Source: Agapanthus africanus
Lineage: Eukaryota; Streptophyta; Magnoliopsida; Asparagales; Amaryllidaceae
Length of the DNA: 64,000 nucleotides
NCBI GenBank assembly: GCA_030015575.1
Contig: JASDDO010000018.1
Coordinates: 230,005,138-230,069,137 of the forward strand
Reading direction: 5' to 3'
Below are positions 10,201-20,945 of the stretch, piece by piece (position 1 is the first letter of the stretch; each line of letters starts with the position of its first letter). The notes below the pieces were generated by a model, which worked only from the letters and a program-made list of their open reading frames with translations, did no database searches and was not told the origin of the DNA. Both the position numbers and the translations under genes were made by a program.

Positions 10201-11394
10201 ACGGCGTGCCACATGTGAAGTGTTGGCTTGACCCTTCTACGGCTGGACCGTTGGTACTGAGGTATGAAGTGAATGTCTTTGAACCTATTTCATGTGTTGA
10301 TCTGTGTCGGGAAAACTTGGGTGTTCGAATGTTCGATCGGAAAGTTTGATATATTCTATTTATCCGGAATTGGATACAATAATTGGAATTCACAAACAGT
10401 TATGAGATAACTGGATGATTGTTATAAATCTAGCAGTTTAGTCCCGTACGATATTGAAAAGAGTTTTCGATAATGAGACTAAAATGCGGGGTTTGTAACT
10501 GTTAGGCATGTGATGTCTAAAGAAGTTGCGGATTCCAATTGTTGTAGTTTTACACTTTCTTTTCTGTGACCGTAAGTGTAGTATGGTCATATCGCCGGTT
10601 TCGTTGCTATACGTCAACGACAATTGGGGTATGCATACTTACTTACGTTGATGACATGTGATGTTATGTGTTGCTGGATATGTTATATTGGATCGTCGTA
10701 TTCGAATAGCCGGGGGTTTTTATGTGAGATGAGTGTTTTTCATTTTCATTCATGTAAAAACTTGTATGTAATATTCTTTTATTTGGGGCACTTCCAGGTA
10801 GCGGAAGTTGTCACCCTTTGTATATTATTTTCTTTTCCGCATTAGGATAGACCCAAGGAGGAGGGCACAAGTAACCGGGTTCTGGGGTCCAGTGGGAGAC
10901 CAACTCGAGGCGTCGAGTCCGGGTCTCCTAACTCTAGAATTGGGAGGGTTGCTTGCCGCTCTCGTAGGAGTCTAGGGGTGTGGGTTTGGCTATTCATCAC
11001 GACCGTGGAATCCGTGTTTTATACTGGCTCGTATTGAAAACACGGACGTCCTAGTATATCCAATATTTCATATGTTTCTTCTGCTGCGATATCTGTGATG
11101 TGATCATGTGATGTTCTGTGATAGGTACAGTATATAGTATATATGATATATTATATAGACGTTACTTATGTTTTACACCCGCGCTAGCCCTGCCCCGCTC
11201 TGCCGTTAGTTACCTAACCTAACGGTGCACGAGGGGACATCGAGGCGAATGCGGATGGCATAAGTGTACGTCGTATTTATCTGTGATGTTTAGGTAATTA
11301 AATGATGGGACTTCATTAATGTGATTAATGAAATAAAAGAAACCTAAGATGTTGTAGAATCAAATTTCAAAATAAAACAGGTAGCTACAGTTCT

Positions 11395-11660
11395 TGCTTT
11401 GCACAGAGGTATATGTGATATATCCTGCACCTTATTCGATGAGGAAAGGACCGAGATCCCTTCACCGGGAGTGACTCCTTTAGCAATAACTGGAAGATGC
11501 TACACACTCGGTTTGTCTTTTGATAGCTTTTAAGAGTTCTGCTTTGCACAGTGATATATATGATATATCCCGCACCTCATTCGACGAGGAAAGGACCGAC
11601 GATCCCTTCACCGGGAATGACTCCTTTAGCAAAACTAGAAAAGCCTCAAAAGCACTCCAT
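11395..11660 (+). repeat. Two tandem copies (145-bp period) of the structured leader motif, C1
   Basis: Copies start TGCTTTGCACAG at 11395 and 11540. Each holds the CCCTTCACCGGGA(G/A)TGAC core enclosed by an AAAGGA/TCCTTT stem, plus an upstream TATATGATATATCC hairpin. Copy 2 has a one-base insertion near the core. Confidence 0.75.
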
Positions 11661-11771
11661 TTTAAAAATCATTTGATTCTACAACGATATCAAGTTCATT
11701 ACGCAATAGGTTTTCAGAAAAACCTGTCGTAGCCCTCCGTCATTTCAGATAAGTCCTATTTAGTATTCGTG

Positions 11772-12025
11772 CTACGTTTGTTGACCTCCGTCAAGGCGTA
11801 GTGTGCGGTAGCTAACTAGTATTTATCTGTTTATGCATATGATGCAGATTGAGTTAGGGTAGTCGTGTGGCCTTGTTGACCTCCGTCAAGGGTCGTGCGG
11901 GTGGGTTTAATTCGATCAAGAAATGACGGGTTGAACTTGACTAGTAGCCTATGGTTTGTTGACCTCCGTCAAGGTCATAGGGTGCTGGGGGCAAAATATT
12001 ATCGGGAATTTCAAGTGTTGAAATT
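11772..12025 (+). other. Leader hairpin cluster of C1 (three TTGAC hairpins plus one)
   Basis: TTGAC-CTCC-GTCAA hairpins at 11772-11801 (outer CTACG/CGTAG), 11869-11894 (outer GGCC/GGTC) and 11948-11981 (outer CCTATG/CATAGG). A fourth pairs AATTTC (12007-12012) with GAAATT (12020-12025). Confidence 0.75.
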
Positions 12026-12392
12026 GCAATGAGATTGCATACCTTCTATGACATAGTTGGATCCCGATACCCGCTGCGAGTAAGTGTTACTCCTGGGAAA
12101 GTTTTATACATTACAATTAGCCGATCAAGTAGGTGTCTAGAAAGGTGTTAACGGGGTTACGCCTATGGGAAAACGAGGTTTACATTAATTAGGTTCGTGC
12201 GAAAGCACGGGGGACCTCCCTCAAAGTACCGACACTGGCCTGGCTGAAAGATTGGCGAACTTGTAGTGTGTAATTAATCCCGGCTAGTCTTTCCTTTTAG
12301 GGTTTGAAGGAAGATTTGATAAAAAGCAGTGGGAGTCATCCTGATTAGATAAAATAATAACCAATCTATTCTTGCAAGAGCGCACGCTGAGT

Positions 12393-12418
12393 GTTTTCTT
12401 CTCTCTCTCTCCTGGTAG
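12393..12418 (+). promoter_or_regulatory. Possible 3' splice acceptor before C1 coding remnants
   Basis: A CT-only tract ends in CCTGGTAG at 12418. The same layout is present in C2 (31337-31360), A2 (17501-17525, ending GGCAG) and A1 (43817-43841, ending GGCAG). BARE elements are reported to make a spliced RNA; a donor was not identified here. Confidence 0.4.
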
Positions 12419-12458
12419 CGACCATATCACGCCTTAATCAAGATAATAATACGGAATA

Positions 12459-12815
12459 TTGACCGAACCCGCTTGTAATACTGAGCTGGGGAACGTTGGT
12501 CCCGCTCCTACTTATAATTGTTATAAGACAGAGCAGGAAATTAGGGAATACCAGATTTCCCGTGCCGCCCAAACGAAGAGAGTGCATGCTGATGCATCAT
12601 CTTCGGGTTTGTTCATTATACAGAACTGTTTCTCAGTATCCTTTACGTCCTGGGTATGTGATACCAGATCAGGATCCCGCATATTTAATATGTTACATGA
12701 GCTACAGATAGGTAAAGAACTGAGAACGGGTGATAAGTTTCATGAGGCAGAAAATGGGGCAAGAGTTGCAGCCAAGTCTGTTGGTCACTGTCACCCTGTA
12801 TTACAAATACATTGA
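12459..12815 (+). pseudogene. Degenerate gag-end/protease region of C1
   Basis: One frame reads through about 118 codons starting MTEPACNTELG. It contains a broken zinc-knuckle-like YNCYK segment and then VCDTRSGSRIFN, which aligns by position with the Copia aspartic protease motif DTGSGS; the active-site glycine is replaced by arginine (codon 12666-12668). C2 retains DTGSGSKICN at 31603-31632. No complete gag lies upstream. The protease, if functional, would process the Gag-Pol polyprotein in virus-like particles; here it is almost certainly dead. Confidence 0.6.
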
Positions 12816-13029
12816 TTCTGAACGAATGTTATTAGATACCGAACCTGATATACAAAATCATATCTGTCTCTTTATTAGTAAAGAAACGATAAAATTTTGT
12901 ATAGATGGATAATGTTTTGAACATTTCCTATATCAAAAGTTGATCGGTTCAGGCACGTTATCTAAAAGCATTGATGTTCTAAATCAAACTACAGTTCTTA
13001 GTATACAGAACACACACAAGAGGAAGAGT

Positions 13030-13960
13030 TCAGAAATGAACGAATCCTTCTTGAGGCATTGTAGACTAGGTCAGATCAATGTGACCCGACTAGCTAGAGT
13101 TACATATAGATGCATATTTAAATCAGTTTGAATTTACATCTTGTGAAACTCGCCAGTCATGTCACAAAGATAAGATGACCATAGCTCCGTTTACTGGAAA
13201 CAGAGAAAGAGTTAGTGAACTCTTGGGATGATACATGTTGATGTATGTAGGTCCCCAGTCTACAAATGCCAGGACTGATTCTTTGTACTTCATTACATTC
13301 TCTGATAATCTCTCAAGATTCAGACATATGTTCCTGTTGAAACATGAGTCCGAGCCTTTTGAGATATTCACAGAATATAAGCGAGAAGTAGAGAACCAAA
13401 ATACGGGTATAAGTATTATGTCCTATGATGAGATCAGGGAGGAGAATACTTGTGCATGGAATTCCTGGACTATTCTAAAGGAGAATGAGATTCTCTCTCA
13501 GCATTACTCCTCCGTATACACCATTGCACGATGGTATATCGGGGTGGAGCAATCACACCCTATATGATAAGGTGTGCTCTATGATGAGTACTACGGAGTT
13601 ACCTATTTCCTTTTTGGGAGTTATGCGCTTGAGAAGCTGCATACCTATTGAATAGGGTTCGAATCAAATCAGTTGCCTACCACTTCATATTTGATATGGA
13701 AAGGGAAGAGCCCATGTCTTAAGCTAGTTAAGATTTGGGGTTGTCCGGCCTATGTTTAAAAGCAAAATCCGGACAAGCTCGAGGCAAGGTCTGTAATATA
13801 GAACTGGAAAGGTTCCAGCTATACGAACTACAGCAAATGATTTGATAGAACCAAAGGATTCAGTAGATTCCAACGAACCTCAGCCTCTCCGCCGATCTAG
13901 TATGGTTCCTCACCCACCTGAGAGATACTTCTGTTTCTCTATAACAGTGGGAGCGAGGAT
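13030..13960 (+). pseudogene. Degenerate integrase of C1
   Basis: Read across frameshifts. ESFLRHCRLGQIN (about 13040-13078) is the GAG-pre-integrase motif. SCETRQSCHKDKM (13138-13176) keeps the two cysteines of the HHCC zinc site. IHVDVC (13231-13248) contains the first catalytic Asp, followed at once by a one-base insertion. LYFITFSDNLSRFRHMFLLK (about 13281-13340) is the conserved core beta-strand region. The expected SDRGGEY block around 13425 is scrambled, so the second Asp and the Glu are not intact. C2 has an insertion near the same Asp, suggesting inherited damage. Confidence 0.7.
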
Positions 13961-13999
13961 TGCATCATGAGATGCTGACCCAACTTGCTTCGAGCTGGC

Positions 14000-14588
14000 C
14001 ATCAGGAGTAAGACTCTGTAAGAATGGCTGGATGCTTATCGATCTGAGATGGAATCCTTATACACCAACAAAGTATGGACTTTAGTTGCTATATCTGAAG
14101 GGTTAAATCCCCATCAGGAGCAAGTATATCTTGAGAAGATTACTTGGTGTACTTGGAAAAGTTAAGACTTTCAAAGCTAGACATGTTAAAGGTTGTCATC
14201 ATCGACCAGGCATGGATAATGATGAAACCTTTTCCAGTGCCTATGCTTAAGTCCATCCAGATCCTACTTACCACGGCTACATACCATGACTACGATATCT
14301 GGTGGTTGGGTGTCATGACTGCTTTTCTAAATGATGTTTTAGAAGAGAGCGTCTATAAGTACACATCCAGAGGGCTTCGTAGACAGTGGGAGCAGCGGAA
14401 ACGTGTGCAAGATGTTTTATATGATAAAGCAGGCATCGCGGAGTTGGAACGTCTGTTTTGATGAAGTAGTCAAAGAGTTTGACATCATAAAAATGATAGA
14501 TGAACCTTGTATAAACAAAAAGGTAGTAGGGAGTATGGTGACGATCCTCGTAGAGTACGTGGATGACATACTCTTGATAGGGAAGTAG
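14000..14588 (+). pseudogene. Degenerate reverse transcriptase of C1
   Basis: Two overlapping frames cover the Copia RT core. The first (from 14144) includes TAFLNDVLEESVY. The second (14403-14588) reads MIKQASRSWNVCFDEVVKEF and then EYVDDILLIGK; the YVDD catalytic box is at 14556-14567. The switch between frames falls near 14365-14385; a related frame break is present in C2. The RT would copy the element RNA into DNA in the particle; here it is interrupted. Confidence 0.8.
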
Positions 14589-14639
14589 TTTCCTATGCTA
14601 CGCTCGATCAATCTCCGATTATCACAAAGATTCTCCATA

Positions 14640-15190
14640 TAGGATCAAAAGTGATACCTCCTAAATCCTGGGTTTTGGATCTATGAGATAGATCTAATTG
14701 GTTGTTAGGATTCTCACTAGTTGTAGTGAGATGGTATCAATCGATCCTGGGAAGAATCACTGGAAGTGTTCCAGGGTGATAATGACGACTGAGTGTCAGT
14801 CACAGGCATTGTCTTTACCCTCAGTAAAGGGACGGTATGTTGGAAGAGTTCCAAGCTAGATACCGTGACATACTAGGCGATAAAGGCTGGATACATCGCT
14901 ACTTAAGATGCTACCAAAGAGGCTGTTTGGGTGTATATTGGTTCATGAGATGAACTATGTTCCTCCCATTGTGTGACAATGGAGTTGTGGCTTATGCCAA
15001 GGAACGCCGGTCCCATCAGTGATCCAGACATATTCTAAGGCAGTATCACTTGATCATGGAGATGGTTGATCTCCAGGGAGATCGAGGTTAGGAGAGTAGA
15101 CTCAGAGGACAACACAGCGGATCCACTCACAAAGGCCTGTTCCCAGAGAGAGACTTTTATGGGATGGTTGAGTATGAGATACTACAACCA
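14640..15190 (+). pseudogene. Degenerate RNase H end of pol, C1
   Basis: Scattered matches to the tail of Copia pol: LSLPSVKGR near 14813 and ADPLTKA near 15118-15138, the usual block close to the pol C-terminus. Many stops. It ends about 25 bp before the polypurine tract, the normal arrangement. Confidence 0.55.
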
Positions 15191-15212
15191 CTGCTACAGA
15201 TGGCCCTAGTGC

Positions 15213-15223
15213 AAGTGGGAGAT
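15213..15223 (+). other. Polypurine tract of C1
   Basis: AAGTGGGAGAT immediately before the 3' LTR; the same tract precedes the 3' LTRs of A1, A2 and C2. Primer for plus-strand DNA synthesis. Confidence 0.9.
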
Positions 15224-17442
15224 TGTTAGTTATATGTATGCCCTAGAGGCCATTACTGTACATAGGATGTATATTGTAGTGGATGCTGGGACATATATAG
15301 GGAGGACTTTCTTGCTCGACATGATAGTATGCTATCTGGTTACACTTTGCCTTAACGTGTATACTGATTGTCTCTCTGTTACATGTTGGTAAAGCCCTTA
15401 GGATGTGTACTTGACTACCTGGACTATGATGCGGATCATACTAGTGGGGACAAGGTAGTCTATAAGTACATCCTTCAAAGTCCCTAGTTGTGGGTGTATC
15501 GAGATGGGGCATCGATACACCAGAGTAGACTAGCGTATACCTTCTCGACCCATACAGATGGGCGATGGATGATCCCATATCCATTGGTGTTTGACATCAG
15601 AGGAGATATACGGGTGCTCAGTAAAGACTGGGTACACTGGACGGACTCGCCGAGAAGTCCCAGATGGTATTATACCTAACGTCAGATGGCAGTTCTCTGG
15701 TGACACTGGTACAGAGTAGTCTGTTGACCCGAGATCGTCATAGAGTCTTGTGTGGTTCCCACTGTGCTTTGATTTCCATCTTACCATGTCCAAGAAGGCG
15801 TGCAAAACGGTGGTTTTTGGGTACAGTCCCGAGTCACATGGAGGCAATGAGCGATAGGAGGGGATTCGTCTCTCCCGGTATAGGGAGTTGATGTTGCACT
15901 GTGTTCGATTGGCTATAACAGGAAGTCCCTGGCCAGGGCTGCTCAGAGAATTGCTGGTAAGTGTTACCAGTAGTTTCTCGACCCGTTATGAGCCTCATAT
16001 CGACACGACTTATCGAGCTATTGGGGTCTGACGTTTACCACCCCTAGGCGAGATATGCGACATATCAGACGATCAGACCGGACTGTACGGTAGTGTTACT
16101 GGTCGGATTCACTGGAGTGTGAGCGGGCTTGCTCGTCGATCTTCAGATCGTTCAATACCCGGGTGGCCGTTACGTTTAGTAGACCGCTTGCGGCTTGTGG
16201 GTGTTTGATATGATCATCATCCGCTGCCGGCGTATTGACGAGTCTTTAGAGTCCTACACAGAGGTTTCCTGGCTCAAGCGAAACGAAATAGGAGCGCATA
16301 TGAGATATGTGCGGGACCGAGAATAATGCGAGTATGTGATACCGTATTCCATTCTCGCGATGAATGTATCGAATGGTTGTATGCGATATAACCTAGTTAT
16401 CGATTCAAGCGTTGATTCGATAAGCCGATACATTGTATACTAGTCGGTTGTGTGCGACATGACCGGATCATTGAATCAAGTGTTGATTTAATGATTTAAT
16501 GTATAATTATATATTTGATATATTACTTTGCATTAACTAGTATTGGTTCACTTTAAATGGATTTTCTCACTCGGGTTTGCGCATTACATATGCGATATGA
16601 TTTTGTGCATTTGATTGTATCATGTTTGATGATACATGATTACTTGGTTAGGTGCAAAGAATTAAACCATGGTTAAAAGAATGGTTAGGGTTTCATTTCC
16701 TTTATTTATTCATTTATTTATTTGTTTATTCATTTTGGAAAAGAGGAGAAAAGAATGGTGGCTTTATTTGGAGTTTAGTTGAAGCTTCATGAATCTTTGA
16801 TCAAGTCAACCATTCTTATCTTATCCTTAACCCTAACCATTCCCACTAACCATGATTCATTCTCTACACTTAACTCTAGTTAACATTATGATAAGTTTTG
16901 ATTTTTCTATTGTTTTTAATTAACTTATCATAATATTCTTCTTCATCTTCTTCATTCTTCAAGTGAAGAAAACCAAGCTCCATCAATGGTGATTGTTGGA
17001 AAAGAGTGAGAAATCCAAAACTAAAGTCTACCCACTTCCTATTTCTTCATCCTCTACCTCTTGCCAAGTAGTAGAGTGTGTTTACTTCACAAGTTTCTTG
17101 ACTTGGTGAAGTTGTGAGCTTGATCTAGCGATGCCTCGACGTAGATCATCTTCGGCATGGACATCGACGACCTAGCTCCCTTTTTCTCCGACGAAGCCGA
17201 CTCTAGAGCCCGGATTTGATTTGGACAGCGGAGAGGACCTCGTTGCGGAGCTATGGAGGTGGAGCACCGGATCTACAAAGGTTGTATTTCCGTTAAACTT
17301 TTAGTTAAGTGTTAACTAGTTAGTTTTTCGCCTAGACATCTAGCCGACGATCCGTAGTTTAGGGTTTGTAGGCACCGTAAAATTTTAATATGGCATGTTC
17401 GATGCCTTGTGAGACATCCTTGGGGTGCCCAGGAACCCTACA
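15224..17442 (+). repeat. C1 3' LTR (2219 bp)
   Basis: Same length as the 5' LTR at an offset of 8081, with no indels seen and about 18 substitutions. Ends CCTACA; TSD GTTTC follows at 17443-17447. Confidence 0.93.
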
Positions 17443-17447
17443 GTTTC

Positions 17448-18440
17448 CAGATTAGATAAATTGGTAACCATTCTGATCTTGGTTAGAGTGCACGCTGAGT
17501 GTTTCTTTTCTCTCTCTCTTGGCAGCGACCATTGACCCGACCCTAAGACTATGACTCAGAGACCAAGTTAACCGAACCTTCTTTACACTGGCTTTTGGAT
17601 TGTCAGAGTTGCAGACCTCATTGCCACTCCTACTTTTACCCCTTTCTCCAGGACACCCCGTATTACTGCGAACGTCCACTTCCATTGGACAAAGCCATCG
17701 TATGGTTAGATACGAACTCGAAGGAATTCGAGGATGGTTTACGGTTCTGGAGAAAACGGATAAGGTTTATTCAGTTGTCTTTTCCTTTTTGCCTTCTCTC
17801 AAGTTACGAGTACTCCTTAGTTTATGAGATAGTACACCTATTACGCAAATTGGATAGTCTTCTTCCAAACCTTAGGCTGGTGCCGACCGGTAGGGAATGA
17901 AGAAAACCAATTAGCCTAAACGGTGTGCAGAAGGTATTAAGATTAAGACAAAGCAAGGGATTAGTAAGAGGGCAAAGTAAATTGCGACTGATATTCATGA
18001 CCAAACCAAGTATTTCTTCGCCAATCCTAAATCACCTTTGTATTTCTCCAGGACACTCCGTATCACTACGAAGATCCACAGTTTATTGGATACTCCATCG
18101 TATGGTTATATACGAACTCGAAAGGAACTTGTTCCAGTTCGGGGATGGATTCTGGTCCAGGTGAAATAGGAATAAGGTTTATTCGGTTGTATTTTATCTT
18201 CACCTTCTCTCGCATTGCGAGTGCTCCTAGGACTAGGACAGTACACCCATTATGCTTATTGGATAGTCTTCTTCCAAACCATAGGCTGGTGCCGAACGGT
18301 AGGGAAGGAAGAAAACCATTTGGCCTAAGGGGTGTGCAGAAGGTAATGACTAAAGACATATAAAGGGATTTGGAGAGGTGGCAAAGAATTATACGGTTAT
18401 AGTTGTGAATCTGGATAATGGTAGTGGCATTACTAGGAAT
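17448..18440 (+). pseudogene. A2 leader end and gag-position region with a ~400-bp tandem duplication
   Basis: After the acceptor-like tract ending at 17525, two similar units follow: TTTCTCCAGGACA at 17643 and 18043, and CTTCTTCCAAACC at 17859 and 18268. This is the gag position, but no zinc knuckle or long frame is visible, so function is not claimed. A1 has the same duplication with about 115 bp lost from the second unit (43960-44600). Confidence 0.55.
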
Positions 18441-18479
18441 ACCAGGATACCCCATCGAAACATTTCAATGTTTCAGTTT

Positions 18480-20930
18480 CACTGTGTACTGTTAAAAGAA
18501 AACTGATTTCCCAATTAACACTTGCTCCAGAGTATGTATTTACCAGGTATGATTCTCACATCTGTATGGTTTTACGGATGATGAGTGGGAGTAAGTTATT
18601 GGAAATTAGGTGATTATCCTCATTATATCGGGATTCGTTGTAATCGGTGATATTTGAGGAGATCACCTGGGCTGTTTGCCGGTCGGCAAATATTTGGTTT
18701 TGAATATCCGCTTTTATGCACCAATTTCAAATTGATATATCTGTACGTCTATTTTCATAAAGTGAGATATACCTTTTGATATTATGTCGATGACATTTAC
18801 CTATATCAGTGGATGGTTAGGTAAGGAGCATTAAACAGCGGTGTAATTCTTCTTAACCATAAGTACAGTTTTCAACCTACGACACACAGTGAAAGAGTTG
18901 TTATACTCGGCGGACTTATACAGAGTATTGTATGTTGTCCAGTGTCCATTAGGACAGAGGGGTTGGTCCTCATACTATATTCTGTTTACTTTTAACTTCT
19001 CTAGTTCTTAGACATGTGTTTCGTTGAAACACAGGGTCTAAGTTTTGAGGAGTTATAGGTATATGAATAGAGTAGAGAACCAGCTGTAGCAAGTATCGGG
19101 ATTCTTCAAGGTGATCGAAGATGTAGATACTTGTGTATGGTATTCAGTTGATAGTAATGATAAAGAGAAATTGCTTCTCTTTCAGGTTGCTCATAATTGG
19201 AAATATTCCTAAGTTGAGTAACGCTGATCGGCCTCTCTCCATTTAGTTGACATGCACTGGAGACAGCTACATGATTTGAATCTGGTTAAATTAAATCAGT
19301 GCCTCTGGTTCTATATTGGATATAGTACAGTTCATATCTTAACATTGTTAAGGTACGGGGAGTTGTCCGGCTTATGATTAAAACCAGACTCTGGATAACT
19401 CAAGGCACGTTTCTGTAATGGCTGTTTGTGGGTTGACCCAGGCTATGACGAGGGTTGATTTTCTACCATAAGAAAGATCAATAGTGATATTGTTCTTGAC
19501 TCGCCACAGTTTTAATAAAAATGGATTTTTTCAAAAACAGTAGTGGGAGTATGGTAGAACTGGAAGTGATTCCAGAACCGCAAACGATTACTGAAGATTT
19601 GATAAGGAACCTAAAGATTCAATCTGATTTGACATTCCATTGGCCACTCCGCAGATAAGGTGGGTAACTTCAGGCACCCGAGAGGTACTCCGGTAGCCTC
19701 AAGGACGGTGACAGGGAAGTTCTTGTTTACCCACACTTGCCATTGTTGTTGTTCCAGGCTGCGAGACCCGGCAGGAGGACGAGTATAGCGTCGTTCTAAA
19801 CTAGCTTTAGAAGTGCACATCTATATGACTCTGCCAGAGGGTTGTCGTAGTCAGTGGGAGCAGCGGAAGCATTGGTGGACATCAGGCTTATGTCTATAGA
19901 CTAAAGCAGATGTAGCGGAGATAGATCATCTATTTCTGATGTGACAGTCATAGGTTTGACTTCGTCAGAATAGGGGATGGATCTGTTGAGAAGGTAGTAG
20001 GGTGTGATATCCGGGTTTTGGATGACATACACAAAGTAGGAAGTGATATTCCTATACTACGATCGGTTATACTTTGGTCGTCACACAGTGTTTTCTCCAC
20101 GTGGGACTTGGACATTATATCAGACATACTGGTTACTAGATCTATGGTTTTAGAACTAGATTTGGGTGGTTTCCCAATCAGGGTACTTTGACAGCATTCT
20201 AAGAGTATTTAGAATGGACGACTCCTGGCATGGTAGTGTACCTGCAGGTAATGGAGTCACCCTCTCTAAAGGTGTCTTATAGACTAAAGTAGAGAGGGAT
20301 GTGCATGATTGGAAGATCACTTGCTTAGGCAATTGAGTCAATCATGAGATGTCAAGTACCACACCAGATGTTGTTCTTGCACTAGATGCAATAAGTTGAT
20401 ATTGATCCAATCCTGGAGGAACAGTAGGAAGCAGTTATAGAACATAAGTGAATGTTCTAGGGATATGATAACGACAGCCTCATTTGGGAGACAATTATCA
20501 TTCCAGGCTTCCAAGGTGACATGGACGACAAGGAGATTGTCAGAGTTATAGTTTTTCCTTCTGACGAGGGGCAGTGTTTTGGACAGGTGATCCAAGGCAA
20601 TACTGAGGGTGGCATGGCGCAGGATACTGATTAAGTTCAGTTGACGATACAGTCTAAGAAGTTTGGATTTGGAGTTCATTTATGAGCTAGGTCCCATCAG
20701 GCATCCAGACATTCTAAGACAGGTATTGCTCATTTCGGGAGATGGCTTTCTCCGCGAACTTGAGATATAGAGAGACATAGAAAGAAACATCAAGGCGGAT
20801 CCACTCACTGAGCCTATTCCTCGATCGCAAGAGTTTCGCAAACAGGCTTTGTGAGACTGACTAGTAGAGGAGTTGGGTGTTCGGTATCACACGGGCTGTG
20901 AGTATGCGACATCGCAATAATTAGCCTTCA
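18480..20930 (+). pseudogene. Badly decayed pol of A2
   Basis: Recognisable only by alignment to C1/C2: an integrase-core-like stretch at about 18985-19090, a segment near 19355-19410 matching the downstream integrase region, and an RT stretch at about 19850-20050 where YVDD is replaced by VLDD before IHKVG. The GCGGATCCACTCAC block near 20795 corresponds to the ADPLT end of pol. Stops in all frames; non-functional. Confidence 0.55.
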
Positions 20931-20934
20931 GTGC

Positions 20935-20945
20935 AAGTGGGAGAT
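20935..20945 (+). other. Polypurine tract of A2
   Basis: AAGTGGGAGAT adjoining the 3' LTR. Confidence 0.88.

Larger units (their letters stand above)
9596..12392 (+). other. C1 untranslated leader
   Basis: About 2.8 kb with no supported reading frame. Landmarks: GC-rich stem-loop 9720-9890; a segment at about 10060-10370 shared with E, C2 and, more distantly, the B elements, containing the hairpin 10169-10200; tandem structured repeats 11395-11660; hairpin cluster 11772-12025. An antisense open frame at 9965-10393 is partly shared with E but broken in C2, so I do not call it a gene. Confidence 0.7.
7143..17442 (+). mobile_element. Element C1: complete Angela-like Copia retrotransposon, 10,300 bp
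   Basis: LTRs 7143-9361 and 15224-17442 are both 2219 bp with TGTTAG...CCTACA ends and about 18 differences by eye (about 99.2% identical). The 5-bp TSD GTTTC is present at 7138-7142 and 17443-17447. Internal order: primer-binding site, about 2.8-kb structured leader, gag-end/protease remnant, integrase, reverse transcriptase, RNase H, polypurine tract. The domain order is that of Ty1/Copia. All coding domains carry stops and frameshifts, so it looks non-autonomous. It lies inside A2; the uninterrupted site is visible in A1 at 43758-43762. Family name is from the LTR start motif and domain order, not from a database search. Confidence 0.92.

Noticed and set aside
9965..10393. 142-codon antisense frame in the C1 leader, partly matched in E (24982-25233)
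   Set aside because: The nucleotide sequence is conserved for other reasons; a one-base deletion in C2 near 28859 breaks the frame, and the B counterparts do not encode it.
11395..11660. Hammerhead or other known self-cleaving ribozyme in the leader motif, as in plant retrozymes
   Set aside because: I do not see the CTGATGA...GAAA hammerhead core; the conserved core here is different and unassigned.
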